NCBI RefSeq assembly: GCF_009649785.1
Contig: NZ_WJOK01000002.1
Coordinates: 329,294 to 393,293 of the forward strand
DNA: 64,000 bases
Direction of reading: 5' to 3'
Origin: Agrobacterium tumefaciens
GTDB lineage: Bacteria; Pseudomonadota; Alphaproteobacteria; Rhizobiales; Rhizobiaceae
This document shows, piece after piece, positions 53,040-62,654 of this stretch; the first letter of the stretch is position 1, and the number at the start of each line of letters is the position of its first letter. The position numbers and the translations under genes are program-made. A model generated the notes under the pieces. It saw nothing but the letters and a program-made list of their open reading frames with translations, searched no databases and was not told where the DNA came from.

Positions 53040-53663
53040 CTATCCTTCGAGCCAGCCCGACGTCACCTCGAATCCTTCACCGGAAAGAAGCGACATGGTC
53101 TCATACAGCGGCAGGCCGACGACATTGGTGTAGGAGCCGGTCAGTTTCTGCACGAATGAGCCGGCAATGCCCTGGATACCATAGGCCCCGGCTTTGCCGC
53201 GCCATTGCCCGGAGGCGATATAGGCGTCGATCTCGCGCGTGGTAAGGCGTTTGAAACGCACCTTGGTTTCCACAACCTTCTGACGGATCTTGCCGCCGGG
53301 CGTCACAAGGCAGATGCCGGTATAAACCCAATGGCTGCGCCCCGAGAGAAGATGCAGCGCTGCGGAAGCCTCCTCGGTATATTCCGCCTTGCCGACAATG
53401 CGGCGACCCACGGCCACCACGGTGTCGGAGCCGAGAACATAGGCGTCTTTCCACGTCTGCTCGCTCTTCAGCGCCGCATGCGCAGCCTCGGCCTTCTGTA
53501 GCGACAGGCGACGGCACAGCGTGCGCGGATGCTCAAGCTTTACGGGCGTTTCGTCGATATCCATCGGCATCAGACGTGCCGGCTCGATGCCGATCTGATG
53601 CAACAGTTCCAGACGCCGCGGCGAACCGGATGCCAGAACGAGCTTTTGTTTTGAGTTGGTCAT
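53040..53663 (-). CDS. maf: Maf-family nucleotide pyrophosphatase
   Basis: 207 residues of the Maf/HAM1-like fold that hydrolyses modified or canonical NTPs and affects division. Motifs: [19 protein letters not shown], the acidic ESADIDE-like [41 protein letters not shown] and [29 protein letters not shown]. It lies between infA and yacG, the usual order in Rhizobiales. Confidence 0.94.
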   Translation of the reverse strand: MTNSKQKLVLASGSPRRLELLHQIGIEPARLMPMDIDETPVKLEHPRTLCRRLSLQKAEAAHAALKSEQTWKDAYVLGSDTVVAVGRRIVGKAEYTEEASAALHLLSGRSHWVYTGICLVTPGGKIRQKVVETKVRFKRLTTREIDAYIASGQWRGKAGAYGIQGIAGSFVQKLTGSYTNVVGLPLYETMSLLSGEGFEVTSGWLEG

Positions 53664-53697
53664 TGCGCTGCCCGGGCTTCCGAATGCCGAAAACGGA

Positions 53698-53916
53698 TTA
53701 CTTGAAGCGATAGGTGATGCGGCCCTTGCTCAGGTCGTAAGGCGTCATTTCGACCAGCACCTTGTCGCCCGCCAGAACACGGATACGGTTCTTGCGCATG
53801 CGGCCGGCAGTGTGGGCGATGATTTCGTGTTCGTTCTCAAGCTTCACGCGGAATGTTGCGTTCGGCAGCAATTCGGTTACGATGCCCGGGAATTCGAGGA
53901 CTTCTTCTTTTGTCAT
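53698..53916 (-). CDS. infA: Translation initiation factor IF-1
   Basis: 72-residue S1-like OB-fold protein ([20 protein letters not shown] at the N-terminus, [20 protein letters not shown] in the middle, ending [13 protein letters not shown]). It binds the ribosomal A site during initiation. ATG 53916 gives the standard length; a longer frame upstream is spurious. 34 bases separate it from maf. Confidence 0.97.
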   Translation of the reverse strand: MTKEEVLEFPGIVTELLPNATFRVKLENEHEIIAHTAGRMRKNRIRVLAGDKVLVEMTPYDLSKGRITYRFK

Positions 53917-54004
53917 GTAAGGGTTTTCTTCCTGTTGATAGTGCCGGACCTGTCGTGTCCGGGAAAATTGCGCGGAAACTACACAATCCCGGCACATTTG
54001 TGAA

Positions 54005-54045
54005 CCTCTAAAGCATCACGGCGAAAATCGGAACCGATTTTCGCC
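54005..54045. repeat. Short palindromic repeat upstream of infA
   Basis: CTCTAAAGCATCAC (from 54006) is followed by GGCGAAAATCGG and CGATTTTCGCC, a perfect inverted repeat. The same 14-mer occurs at 30926 without the palindrome. This combination is a small intergenic repeat widespread in Agrobacterium/Rhizobium. It may act as a hairpin between the phosphatase gene and infA. Confidence 0.55.
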
Positions 54046-54126
54046 AGGTGAGAGGTGCGGATCGAATAAATGCCTGTCCTGTGCGGCGTTTGAAGTATCT
54101 GGTCCGATCGAAACGGACACTCAACC

Positions 54127-54615
54127 TCAGTCTTTTGAAAGCGTATCCGCCGCCGGCTGCGGCCTACCTGGCAGGCGTTCGGCAATCAGCCTGGCAAGAT
54201 GGTCCCGCACCTCGCGATAGGCATCGAGAATCTGGTCCCGCGTGCCGGTGATGACGGTTGGGTCCATGGTTGGCCAATAGACAACGTCGAGTGAGTTCGA
54301 GCGTGTCAGTTCAAGTGCTGCGTGATGAGCTTCGGGTGTCAATGTAATGATCAGATCGAAAAAATCATCCTCGATCTCGTCCAATGTGCGCGGTTTGTGT
54401 TTGCCGAGCGAAAATCCCTGTTCTTCCAGCACCGCATCCACAAAGGGGTCACGCTCGCCCGCCCGCACGCCGGCCGACTGGATGTAGATGCCGGGTGCCA
54501 CCAGTCGTTTGGCGATGACCTCGGCCATGGGAGAACGGATGGAGTTCATACCGCACATGAAGAGGACCGATTTGGGAGCCTGTCCCCCATTTGGAGCCGT
54601 GGCGGGATCTCTCAT
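54127..54615 (-). CDS. Low-molecular-weight protein-tyrosine-phosphatase-like protein
   Basis: 162 residues with the C-x5-R phosphatase loop LFMCGMNSIRSPMAE (Cys21, Arg27) and the general-acid region VVYWPTMDPTVITGTRDQ. The loop differs from the CxGNxCRS consensus in lacking the second cysteine and the usual glycine-asparagine order. Homologues are annotated as phosphotyrosine phosphatase or arsenate reductase-like; the substrate is unknown. ATG 54615 is used; a TTG at 54630 would overlap the UPF0262 gene. Confidence 0.85.
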   Translation of the reverse strand: MRDPATAPNGGQAPKSVLFMCGMNSIRSPMAEVIAKRLVAPGIYIQSAGVRAGERDPFVDAVLEEQGFSLGKHKPRTLDEIEDDFFDLIITLTPEAHHAALELTRSNSLDVVYWPTMDPTVITGTRDQILDAYREVRDHLARLIAERLPGRPQPAADTLSKD

Positions 54616-54617
54616 CT

Positions 54618-55091
54618 CTAACCCCGCCAATAAAGCACACAGACAAGGGTGAAGAGACGGCGCGCAGTATCGAAATCGATTTTGATCTTGCCGGAAAGCC
54701 GGTCCATCAAAGTCTGCGAGCCGTCATTGTGAATGCCCCGCCTGCCCATGTCGATCGCCTCGATCTGGCTTGGAGTGGAGGAGCGTATCGCCTCGTAATA
54801 GCTTTCGCAGATCAGGAAATAATCCTTGATGATGCGGCGAAACGGCGTCAGCGACAGGATATGGGTCGAGACGTCCTTCTCGTCTTCGGTCTTGATCGAG
54901 AAAACCAGCTTGGCATCGACCAGCGATATGTGCAGCCGGTATGGGCCGCCCTCATGGCCGAATGGTTCGAACGTGTTTTCCTCTATCAGATCGAAAATGG
55001 CGACGGCGCGTTCATGCTCCACGTCCGGCGTGGACCGGCCGATGCTATCGTCCAGAACCACATCGCAGAGCCGGAAATCGCCTGAAGCCAT
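54618..55091 (-). CDS. UPF0262 family protein
   Basis: 157-residue alphaproteobacterial protein of unknown function. Recognised by [31 protein letters not shown] (first 40 residues), [39 protein letters not shown] and the closing [16 protein letters not shown]. It directly follows hisD (three bases) and precedes the phosphatase gene, a conserved Rhizobiales order. Confidence 0.9.
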   Translation of the reverse strand: MASGDFRLCDVVLDDSIGRSTPDVEHERAVAIFDLIEENTFEPFGHEGGPYRLHISLVDAKLVFSIKTEDEKDVSTHILSLTPFRRIIKDYFLICESYYEAIRSSTPSQIEAIDMGRRGIHNDGSQTLMDRLSGKIKIDFDTARRLFTLVCVLYWRG

Positions 55092-55094
55092 CTC

Positions 55095-56393
55095 TTAACT
55101 TTCCGGGTTGAGGCGAATGGAGACGGAGCGCGCATGCGCGTCCAGCCCCTCCGAACGGGCAAGGGTGATCGCCGCCGGCGCAAGCTGCCGCAGCTGCTCA
55201 GGCCCGAGACGCAGGATCGAGGTACGTTTGACGAAATCCAGCACTGAAAGGCCGGAAGAGAAGCGCGCTGAGCGCGCCGTCGGCAGAACGTGGTTGGAGC
55301 CGCCGACATAATCGCCGATCACCTCAGGCGTATGGCGCCCGACGAAGATCGCGCCGGCATTGCGGATATGCGCCATCAGCGCGTCCGGATCGTCAACGGC
55401 AAGCTCCAGATGCTCGGCCGCAATGCGGTTGGCCAAGGGAATGGCATCGGTGAGCTTTTCGACGAGAATGATCGCACCGAAATCCGCCCAGCTCGCCGCT
55501 GCCGTCTCGGCGCGCGACAGCCGTTTCAGCTGCCGTTCCACCGCCGCCTCCACCGCCTTGCCGAGTTCTGCATTGTCGGTGATGAGGATGGACTGCGCGC
55601 CACGGTCATGCTCCGCCTGCGCCAGAAGATCGGCGGCCAGCCAGTCCGGATCGTTGTCCTTGTCGGCAATGACAAGCACTTCGGAAGGCCCGGCGATCAT
55701 GTCGATGCCGACAGTTCCGAAGACATGCCGTTTCGCGGCCGCCACATAGGCATTGCCGGGGCCGACAATCTTGGCGACAGGCGTGATTGTTTCCGTGCCG
55801 TAGGCGAGTGCAGCCACGGCCTGTGCGCCGCCAATGCGGTAGATTTCCTCAACACCTGCGATGCGCGCGGCGGCAAGAACGGCGGGGTTTATCACGCCGC
55901 CATTCGCCGGCACGACCATGACGATACGCTCTACACCGGCAACCTTGGCCGGGACGGCATTCATAAGGACGGAACTTGGATAGCTCGCGGTGCCGCCGGG
56001 CACATAAAGGCCGACAGCTTCGATCGCCGTCCAGCGTGAACCGAGGCCCACACCGATCTCGTCTTCGTAGATATCGTCCTTCGGCATCTGCCGCGCATGG
56101 TGTTTTTCAATGCGCCGGGCTGCGAGTTCGAGAGCTTCGATGACACTTCTGTCAACGGCTGCGACGGCCGCATCGATCTCTTCCGCTGTCACCCGCATCG
56201 AGACCTTCGAGAAATCGATCCCGTCGAATTTAATGGAGTAGTGGGCCAGGGCCGCATCGCCGCGATTGCGGACGTCATCGATGATGTCGCGAACGGTCGC
56301 GTTGACGTCTTCCGAAACTTCCCTCTTGGTTGTCAGGAAGGCAGCGAATTTCTGTTCGAAATCAGCCGATGCCCGCTCCAGCCAGATTGCCAC
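55095..56393 (-). CDS. hisD: Histidinol dehydrogenase
   Basis: 432-residue enzyme for the last two steps of histidine synthesis (histidinol to histidine, NAD and Zn dependent). Motifs: GLYVPGGTASYPSSVLMNAVPAKVAG, IYRIGGAQAVAALAYGTETI, VGPGNAYVAAAKRHVFG, DMIAGPSEVLVIAD, LLAQAEHDRGAQSILIT, AAEHLEL, and GDYVGGSNHVLPT with the Zn and catalytic residues. The gene is away from the other his genes, as in other rhizobia. Confidence 0.97.
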   Translation of the reverse strand: MAIWLERASADFEQKFAAFLTTKREVSEDVNATVRDIIDDVRNRGDAALAHYSIKFDGIDFSKVSMRVTAEEIDAAVAAVDRSVIEALELAARRIEKHHARQMPKDDIYEDEIGVGLGSRWTAIEAVGLYVPGGTASYPSSVLMNAVPAKVAGVERIVMVVPANGGVINPAVLAAARIAGVEEIYRIGGAQAVAALAYGTETITPVAKIVGPGNAYVAAAKRHVFGTVGIDMIAGPSEVLVIADKDNDPDWLAADLLAQAEHDRGAQSILITDNAELGKAVEAAVERQLKRLSRAETAAASWADFGAIILVEKLTDAIPLANRIAAEHLELAVDDPDALMAHIRNAGAIFVGRHTPEVIGDYVGGSNHVLPTARSARFSSGLSVLDFVKRTSILRLGPEQLRQLAPAAITLARSEGLDAHARSVSIRLNPES

Positions 56394-56524
56394 GCCATTA
56401 CCCTCTCATTTTCCTCGCGGCGATCCCGCGAGGTGCACGAACTCACCGCAGAAAAATGCGGCTCTGGTATGTGGCATAAATCGAAACAGTGACGAAAGGC
56501 AACCGTTGCAATGGCGTGGAGAGC

Positions 56525-56965
56525 TTATTCGCTATCGGGATGATGCGGTTTGGCGGCAGTTTCCCAGGCGCCGCTCACATCCGTCAGCTGCGCCTCGATG
56601 CATTCGACATCGAGTGCGATAGCCCCGCCGCCCGAAAGCGTCAGTTCGACGGCGCCATCAGGACCTTCGCCGTTCTGCACGAAGCGGATTGCAAGGAGCG
56701 AAAGCACCTGTTCCTTATCATTGCGATTGATGCCGTGCGAGCGGACGGCGGAGACCCGCTTCAGGAAAACCACGCTGCGGCATCGCTCCGGCGGCAGGTT
56801 CTTCTTATTCGCGCTTTCCCAGACGAAACGATTGGCGGAAAGTGTAAATTGGCCCTGCTTTGCCTCGAATGCAACGTCCTTCAGTTTGAAGACGCTGTCC
56901 TGCATGTGCGTCGAAATGACGGAGAGATCTTCAGTATCCAGCGCGAGCAATTTCAGGCCGCTCAT
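56525..56965 (-). CDS. DUF2948 family protein
   Basis: 146 residues (start ATG 56965; the upstream in-frame extension reads through murA and is spurious). It has the family segments LKLLALDTEDLSVISTHMQD, FTLSANRFVWE, RCRSVVFLKRVSAVRS and LLAIRF. Function is unknown; it is always near murA and hisD in Rhizobiales. CCGGAAAAGGAA lies upstream of its start. Confidence 0.85.
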   Translation of the reverse strand: MSGLKLLALDTEDLSVISTHMQDSVFKLKDVAFEAKQGQFTLSANRFVWESANKKNLPPERCRSVVFLKRVSAVRSHGINRNDKEQVLSLLAIRFVQNGEGPDGAVELTLSGGGAIALDVECIEAQLTDVSGAWETAAKPHHPDSE

Positions 56966-57080
56966 CGTTTTCTTCCTTTTCCGCGGGGCCGCGCCCGCAA
57001 TGTCTATTCCTTGTACAGGAAATAGGCAGTCGCGGCCCGCTCTGCAACGGGGAGAAAACGAATGAGCGGCGATGAAAGGA

Positions 57081-58373
57081 TCAATCGCTGACGCGTTCGA
57101 CCAGCGCACCGCAGCGGGTGAGCTTTTCTTCAAGCCGTTCGAAACCACGATCGAGGTGGTAGACGCGCGAAACCATGGTCTCGCCTTCCGCCACCAGGCC
57201 CGCAATGACCAACGACACCGAGGCGCGCAGATCGGTTGCCATGACAGGCGCACCCTTCAGGCGGGTAACGCCTTCGATACGGGCCATCTGCCCGGAGAGC
57301 GAAATCTTCGCGCCGAGACGGGCCAGTTCCTGCACATGCATGAAGCGGTTTTCGAAGATGGTTTCGGTAATGTGGGATACACCCTGCGACCGGGTCATCA
57401 GCGCCATGAACTGCGCCTGAAGGTCGGTAGGGAAGCCGGGGAAGGGTTCGGTGACGATATCGACCGGCTGAATGCCGTTGCCGTTGCGCACGACGCGCAG
57501 ACCGGTCTCCGTGTCGCTGATCGACACTCCGGCAAGCCGCAGCGTGTCCAGCGCATTGTCGAGCAGCGATGCACGCGTGCCTTCCAGCACCACATCACCG
57601 CCAGCCATGGCAACGGCCATGGCATAGGTGCCTGTCTCGATACGGTCAGGCAGCACCCGGTGGCGTGCGCCGGAAAGCGATGTGACGCCCTCGATGGTGA
57701 TGGTGGAGGTGCCAGCGCCTTCGATCTTCGCGCCCATCGCAATCAGGCAGTGCGCTAGATCGACGACTTCCGGTTCGCGGGCGGCGTTGTGAATGACGGT
57801 GGTGCCTCTTGCAAGGCTCGCGGCCATCAGCATCACATGCGTCGCGCCGACGGAGACTTTCGGGAAGGTATAAACAGCGCCGATAAGGCCGCCCTTCGGA
57901 GCGCTGGCGTTGATATAGCCGCCATCGATCTCCATCGTTGCGCCAAGCGCCTGCAGGCCCTCGATGAACAGGTCCACCGGACGTGTGCCGATGGCACAGC
58001 CGCCGGGCAGTGAAACGCGCGCACGGCCTTCACGGGCCAGAAGCGGGCCGATGACCCAGAAGCTGGCGCGCATCTTGGAAACCAGCTCGTAAGGTGCGGT
58101 GGTGTCGACAATGGTGCGGCAGGTGAAGTGGACCGTGCGGGAATAGGCTTCGCCCTGGCTTTCGCGACGACCATTGACCGAAATATCGACGCCATGATTG
58201 CCGAGAATACGGATGAGCTGCTCGACGTCCGCCAGATGCGGCACGTTTTCGAGCGTTAGCGTGTCGCTGGTCAGAAGCGAAGCGATCATCAACGGCAAGG
58301 CGGCGTTTTTCGCGCCGGAGATGGGAATGATGCCGTTGAGCTTGTTACCACCCGTAATTCTGATGCGATCCAT
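57081..58373 (-). CDS. murA: UDP-N-acetylglucosamine 1-carboxyvinyltransferase
   Basis: 430-residue first committed enzyme of peptidoglycan synthesis. It has the N-terminal [22 protein letters not shown] with the substrate-binding Lys and Asn, the [27 protein letters not shown] loop, in which the phosphoenolpyruvate-reactive Cys is the one in GGCAIG, and [16 protein letters not shown] and [12 protein letters not shown] segments. Conserved first gene of the cluster; fosfomycin target. Starts ATG 58373. Confidence 0.97.
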   Translation of the reverse strand: MDRIRITGGNKLNGIIPISGAKNAALPLMIASLLTSDTLTLENVPHLADVEQLIRILGNHGVDISVNGRRESQGEAYSRTVHFTCRTIVDTTAPYELVSKMRASFWVIGPLLAREGRARVSLPGGCAIGTRPVDLFIEGLQALGATMEIDGGYINASAPKGGLIGAVYTFPKVSVGATHVMLMAASLARGTTVIHNAAREPEVVDLAHCLIAMGAKIEGAGTSTITIEGVTSLSGARHRVLPDRIETGTYAMAVAMAGGDVVLEGTRASLLDNALDTLRLAGVSISDTETGLRVVRNGNGIQPVDIVTEPFPGFPTDLQAQFMALMTRSQGVSHITETIFENRFMHVQELARLGAKISLSGQMARIEGVTRLKGAPVMATDLRASVSLVIAGLVAEGETMVSRVYHLDRGFERLEEKLTRCGALVERVSD

Positions 58374-58475
58374 GCGTCCCTACGGGCCTGTGCCCGCCTT
58401 TCTTAATCATGCCTTGCGGAAATGCGCGTCCTTAGACGAGTTTCCGCGGCGTTTCAAATGATGCTGGTGAATTCT

Positions 58476-58742
58476 CTATGAGGATGATTCGTCCGTTTTT
58501 GCGGCAGGCAGGCCAATCGTCTCATCCGCATCGCCGGCCCGGCGCGCGCGAACCTGCTGTTTGCGCTTCTGCAGGTTTTCACGCAGCTTCTTCGCTGCCC
58601 GCGCCTTGCGCTCCGCCTCGCGTTGCCGCGCCTTCTCGCCGGGACCTGCCTGCGCGTTGCCGCTTGCCGCAAGGGCAACGGGGTCTTCTGAAGCGTTCAC
58701 GGAAACCGCCGCCTTTGCCTGTTTGTCATGATGTTCGTTCAT
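58476..58742 (-). CDS. Small charged protein upstream of murA
   Basis: 88 residues, lysine/arginine- and alanine-rich, with a long helical stretch (EKARQREAERKARAAKKLRENLQKRKQQVRARRAG read as two segments) and acidic ends. No signal peptide or membrane helix. It resembles short basic proteins annotated as hypothetical in Rhizobiaceae. Whether it is cotranscribed with murA (102 bases away) is unclear. No function assigned. Confidence 0.6.
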   Translation of the reverse strand: MNEHHDKQAKAAVSVNASEDPVALAASGNAQAGPGEKARQREAERKARAAKKLRENLQKRKQQVRARRAGDADETIGLPAAKTDESSS

Positions 58743-58897
58743 AAATTCAGCAATATCCGAAAAATACGTTTTTCAACAGGGGGAACGCTTTTTTGCCCCG
58801 CTTGTTGAAGAATATCGTTTTGCGACTTGCGCTCGTCAAAAACCTATGGCAATAGGCCGCCACGCTTGATGCTGAAGCAAACGCTTCGGCACCGGAT

Positions 58898-58972
58898 GCT
58901 GCTATAGCTCAGGGGTAGAGCACTCCCTTGGTAAGGGAGAGGCCGAGAGTTCAAATCTCTCTAGCAGCACCA
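58898..58972 (+). tRNA. tRNA-Thr (GGT)
   Basis: 75-base tRNA with encoded CCA. Acceptor GCTGCTA/TAGCAGC, D-arm GCTCAGGGGTAGAGC, anticodon stem CTCCC/GGGAG with loop TTGGTAA (GGT anticodon), and T-arm GAGAG/CTCTC. All stems are intact. Confidence 0.97.
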
Positions 58973-59074
58973 TTTTCCCCAATAAAATCAGAAATTTACG
59001 CAACGTGCCGGTGGGTCTTGTCCACGATGTCGGCTTGCTTTTTCGCAGCATTCTGCACTGGTCTCGGTAAATGT

Positions 59075-59104
59075 GAAAACCGCGCCTCTTGCGAAGCGCG
59101 GTTT
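59075..59104 (-). terminator. Terminator of the downstream-most flagellin gene
   Basis: AAACCGCGC (59077-59085) pairs with GCGCGGTTT (59096-59104). On the minus strand the stem is followed by TTTTC. It lies about 65 bases beyond the flagellin stop at 59169, and the stem resembles that of the flaA terminator. Confidence 0.75.
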
Positions 59105-59168
59105 CCATTTCCGAATATTCTGTTGCTGCCAGAGCGGGACGAAACCGCCCGTAGCCAACGGGCGCCGC

Positions 59169-60506
59169 TTACTGGCGGAATAGCGACAGGATATTCTCGG
59201 AGCTGGTATTGGCGATGGAGAGCGACTGGATTGCCAGCTGCTGCTGTGTCTGCAGAGCCTTCAGCTTGGTGGACTCTTCGTTCATGTCTGCGTCGACGAG
59301 GCGGCCGACGCCCTTGTCGATGGAGTCTGTGAGCTTGTTGACGAAATCTTCCTGAAGATCGAGGCGCATCTTGATGGAGCCGAGATCGGCGCTCGCGCTG
59401 ATCAGCGATTCCAGCTTGGTGTTGACGAACTGGATCATGTTGTCGAGGCCGTCATTGTCCGTCAACGGCTGGCCCTTGGCGTCCAGCAAACCGCTGAGAT
59501 CCTTGGTGATGTCGAGATCGATCAGCGAGTAGCCGAGCTTCTGTGCCATCTGGGAATCTGCGGCGGCGGTTTCGAGGTAAATATTGTTATTGGACGAACC
59601 GCCGGTTCCGATTGCCGTTACAGTGGTGCCTGCAGGCATCGGCGCGGTATTGTTGGCTTTTACGTAGAGGGCTTCACCCGCTGCGTTTTCGCCGATCTTG
59701 AAGTAGGTGCCGTTGTTTCGTGCGGTTGTCGCCGCAGCAACGGTTACGAGGCCGGTTACTGCGTCTGGAGCAGAAACTGTGGTCGTCGTCCCCGAGGGGA
59801 AACCCAGAAGCTGGGATTGCGTGAACACCTTTGCGGTAGAGGGCGTGTTTGTGGCAACACCTGCGGGTGTGGTCGTGGTAATCTCGAAATTGCGCAGGGA
59901 GCCTGTATCGGAATAATAGGCGGCGCTATCGAGGATACCGTTTTTCGCCGCACCGGTCGAGGTATCGAAAAGGGCAGTCTTGTTGTCGACCTGAACGTTG
60001 ATCGTCTTGACTGCAACATTGCCCGCGCCGTCACGGATGAAGGAGCCGACGATCTGCTTCGTTATGGGGGTGAGGTTGCCGGATGCGTCGCTGATCTTGC
60101 CCTTAAGCCAGTTTTCGCCGGAGAAGGAGGCGGATTCGCCGATGCTTTTCAGCTGGTCCTGGAGCTGACGGATTTCTTCCTGAATCTTTGCCTTGTCGAC
60201 GCCGGCCTCGCGGGCGGCAACCAGCTTCTTGCTGATTTCCTTGACGACATCGACAGTGGTTTCCATGGCGGAATAGGCTGTATCGACCTTTGCGGCGCCG
60301 AGGCCGAGGGCGTCCTGAACAGCGGAAAGAGCACCGTTATCCGAACGCATGGTGGTCGCGATAGACCAGTAGGCGGCGTTGTCGGACGCGGTTTTGACGC
60401 GCAGGCCGGAGGAGACGCGCGACTGCGTTTCTTCCATGTCGCTGCCGATTGCGCGGAGGGTCTGAAGGGCGGCCATTGCCGCGACGTTCGTCAAAATGCT
60501 GGTCAT
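59169..60506 (-). CDS. flaC: Flagellin (third in the cluster)
   Basis: 445-residue filament subunit. Conserved D0/D1 ends: MTSILTNVAAMAALQTLRAI, SDNAAYWSIATTMRSDNGAL and the C-terminal LDLQEDFVNKLTDSIDKGVG...NEESTKLKALQTQQQLAIQSLS...LFRQ. Between about residues 140 and 340 lies a Thr/Ala-rich variable region that makes it roughly 110 residues longer than the flagellin at 62704. The name flaC follows the order reported for Agrobacterium (flaA, flaB, flaC) and is tentative. Its leader has the conserved TGTCCC/AAGGGGCA pairing. Confidence 0.95.
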   Translation of the reverse strand: MTSILTNVAAMAALQTLRAIGSDMEETQSRVSSGLRVKTASDNAAYWSIATTMRSDNGALSAVQDALGLGAAKVDTAYSAMETTVDVVKEISKKLVAAREAGVDKAKIQEEIRQLQDQLKSIGESASFSGENWLKGKISDASGNLTPITKQIVGSFIRDGAGNVAVKTINVQVDNKTALFDTSTGAAKNGILDSAAYYSDTGSLRNFEITTTTPAGVATNTPSTAKVFTQSQLLGFPSGTTTTVSAPDAVTGLVTVAAATTARNNGTYFKIGENAAGEALYVKANNTAPMPAGTTVTAIGTGGSSNNNIYLETAAADSQMAQKLGYSLIDLDITKDLSGLLDAKGQPLTDNDGLDNMIQFVNTKLESLISASADLGSIKMRLDLQEDFVNKLTDSIDKGVGRLVDADMNEESTKLKALQTQQQLAIQSLSIANTSSENILSLFRQ

Positions 60507-60513
60507 AATTATT

Positions 60514-60551
60514 TGCCCCTTGATTGGCTTAAATGAAAAGGGACATTCCGG
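60514..60551 (-). promoter_or_regulatory. Flagellin 5' leader: hairpin masking the ribosome-binding site
   Basis: On the minus strand the leader reads CCGGAATGTCCCTT, a 16-base loop, then AAGGGGCA directly before the ATG of the gene at 60506. TGTCCCTT (60545-60538) can pair with AAGGGGCA (60521-60514) over eight positions, one a wobble. AAGGGG is the ribosome-binding site, so the pairing would mask it. The same arrangement occurs in the two other flagellin leaders. Further upstream (60575-60594 on the plus strand) a block GGCTTGATGCCTGTTAACCT is shared with the next gene and is probably part of the promoter. Confidence 0.6.
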
Positions 60552-60718
60552 ATTGCCGCCGGTAACGATCGCGCGGCTTGATGCCTGTTAACCTCTTTTT
60601 CGTCTTGGTTAACCAATCGTTTCGATGGCTAGGTTTTAGGGCCCGAATGGTTAACAAAGCCTAAACTGTTGTTAATAAAAATTAGGAAATAATAATTTCT
60701 CTTAACCATGACGGAAAA

Positions 60719-60742
60719 AGCCGCACCCTTTCGGATGCGGCT
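60719..60742 (-). terminator. Terminator of the middle flagellin gene
   Basis: AGCCGCA (60719-60725) and TGCGGCT (60736-60742) form a stem with TTTTTCC following on the minus strand, 27 bases beyond the stop codon at 60769. Confidence 0.8.
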
Positions 60743-60768
60743 CGATTTTTTGGCGATGTCTTTTCCGA

Positions 60769-62112
60769 TTAACGGAAGAGCGACAGGATGCTCTGCGAGT
60801 CGTTGTTGGCGATCGACAGGGCCTGAACAGCCAGCTGCTGCTGGGTCTGAAGAGCCTTCAGCTTCGTGGATTCTTCGTTCATTTCAGCGTCGACGAGACG
60901 GCCGATGCCCTTGTCGAGCGAGTCGGTCAGCTTGTTGACGAAGTTTTCCTGCAGTTCGATGCGCATCTTGACCGAGCCGAGGTCGGCAGCGGCGGACGTC
61001 ATGCTCTGGAGCTGCTTGTCAACGAAGGAAACCATGGCGTCGAGGTACTGGTTTTCCGAGACTGCCGAGCCGTCGCTGTTCTTGAACGTGCCGGTCAGGT
61101 CCTTGGTGATGTCCAGAGACGTCAGGGAGTAGGTGAGCTGCGTTGCGAGCTGGGCGGTTGCGCCTTCTTCCAGGTAGATCTTGGTGGTGCCGTCGAGGCC
61201 AACGGCAATGTTGGTCTTGGTTGCCGGCAAAGTCGGCGCAGTCGTGTTGATTTTCACATACTGGTCGTTGCCAAGATTGAAGTAGGTGCCGTTGACGTCG
61301 GGGACTGTCGCATCGGCGTTAGCGATCGTGACGATACCCGTTGCAGCAGCGGTGGTGAAGGTGACGGGGGTGCCGGCAGTTGCTTCCTTCAGACCCTTCA
61401 GTTGGGCTTCAGTGTAAACCTTGGCTGCTGCAACCTTGGTCACCGGCTGGGCGGCGCCTACGCCGTCCGAGTCATTGGTGATTTCGAACAGCTTGTAGCT
61501 GCCCGTGGAAGAAAAATAGGCGTAGGAGTCGAGGACGCCCTGCTTGTCCTTTGCAGCGCCCGAAGACGTGTCGAAAAGCACCGTGTTGCGGCTCAGGTCA
61601 ACGTTGACGGTCTTTACGGACACGTTGCCGGCAGCGTCGCGGATGAAGGAGCCAACGATCTGCTTGGTGACGTTTTTCAGTTCGCCAGCACCGTTGCTGA
61701 CGGTTGCCTGCAGCCAGTTTTCACCGGAGAAAGACGAGGAGCTGGAGATCGACTTCAGCTGATCCTGCAGCTGGGTGATTTCTTCCTGGATCTTGGACTT
61801 GTCGACACCGGGTTCGCGGGCGGCAACCAGCTTGTTCTTGATTTCCTTGACGACGTCGATGGACGATTCCATACCCGAATAGGCGGTATCAACCTTGGCG
61901 GCACCGAGGCCGAGGGCGTCCTGTACAGCGGAAAGAGCGCCGTTGTCGGAACGCATGGTGGTCGCGATCGACCAGTAAGCGGCGTTATCGGAAGCTTCGC
62001 CGACGCGCTGGCCGGAAGACACGCGGTCCTGCGTCGTTTCCATGTTCTGGCCGATGGAGCGCAGGGTCTGGAGTGCAGACATAGCTGCTACGTTAGTGAG
62101 AATGCTCGTCAT
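60769..62112 (-). CDS. flaB: Flagellin (second in the cluster)
   Basis: 447-residue flagellin. N-terminus MTSILTNVAAMSALQTLRSI, SDNAAYWSIATTMRSDNGAL and GLGAAKVDTAYSGMESSID, and C-terminus KMRIELQENFVNKLTDSLDK...NEESTKLKALQTQQQLAVQ..SILSLFR. The central region (residues about 140-340) is long and divergent, differing from the two neighbours. Close paralogue of the 59169 gene. Name tentative. It has the conserved leader hairpin. Confidence 0.95.
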   Translation of the reverse strand: MTSILTNVAAMSALQTLRSIGQNMETTQDRVSSGQRVGEASDNAAYWSIATTMRSDNGALSAVQDALGLGAAKVDTAYSGMESSIDVVKEIKNKLVAAREPGVDKSKIQEEITQLQDQLKSISSSSSFSGENWLQATVSNGAGELKNVTKQIVGSFIRDAAGNVSVKTVNVDLSRNTVLFDTSSGAAKDKQGVLDSYAYFSSTGSYKLFEITNDSDGVGAAQPVTKVAAAKVYTEAQLKGLKEATAGTPVTFTTAAATGIVTIANADATVPDVNGTYFNLGNDQYVKINTTAPTLPATKTNIAVGLDGTTKIYLEEGATAQLATQLTYSLTSLDITKDLTGTFKNSDGSAVSENQYLDAMVSFVDKQLQSMTSAAADLGSVKMRIELQENFVNKLTDSLDKGIGRLVDAEMNEESTKLKALQTQQQLAVQALSIANNDSQSILSLFR

Positions 62113-62120
62113 AGTAAATT

Positions 62121-62158
62121 TGCCCCTTGAATGGCTGATTAAAGAAGGGACATTCCGG
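62121..62158 (-). promoter_or_regulatory. Flagellin 5' leader: hairpin masking the ribosome-binding site (flaB)
   Basis: TGTCCCTT (minus strand, 62152-62145) can pair with AAGGGGCA (62128-62121) with one wobble pair. The block CCGGAATGTCCC at its left is identical to that in the other two leaders. The promoter-like block AGCATCATGCCTGCTAACCT (62179-62198, plus strand) lies at the same distance as in the leader of the third flagellin. Confidence 0.6.
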
Positions 62159-62654
62159 TCTCACCGGGAACAGCGCACAGCATCATGCCTGCTAACCTGC
62201 TGATTTTTAATGGTTAGCTCGCCGTTTCGATGGCTCTAGCTAACCTCCATATGGTTAATGAAGAGCTAAGGGTCGCAAAAAAATGCACACGCTGAGATTT
62301 TATTATGCAATCTTCGCGCGCATGCGCGCGTAGCCTGAAATGTTTAAAAAATAATAAAGCCGCACCCGTTTCCGGATGCGGCTTTGGTAAAAGGGCAATA
62401 CGCTTGGGTCAGCCTCCGTCACGTTTGCCTGTATCACGCAATTGCAAGACGGTCAGCCTCCGCTTGCGATCCTGCGTGTAGTGTCATTCAGGCCAGCGGC
62501 TATCCGCTTGTCCATGCCCAAAATCTGACAGCCGGTGCTTTCCAATTCCCTAATTTCAGGGCGCTCCCGGCGCTTCGCTCAAATCGTGGTAAATGCTTTC
62601 AAAGCAAGGATGGTAAACGAAATCTTCCCGTTTGCGGAGCACTCCACAAATGGA

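Noticed and set aside
58898..59104. tRNA-Thr next to flagellins as sign of horizontal transfer
   Set aside because: Flagellin genes have the host's codon style and the usual Agrobacterium cluster; no mobility gene is present.
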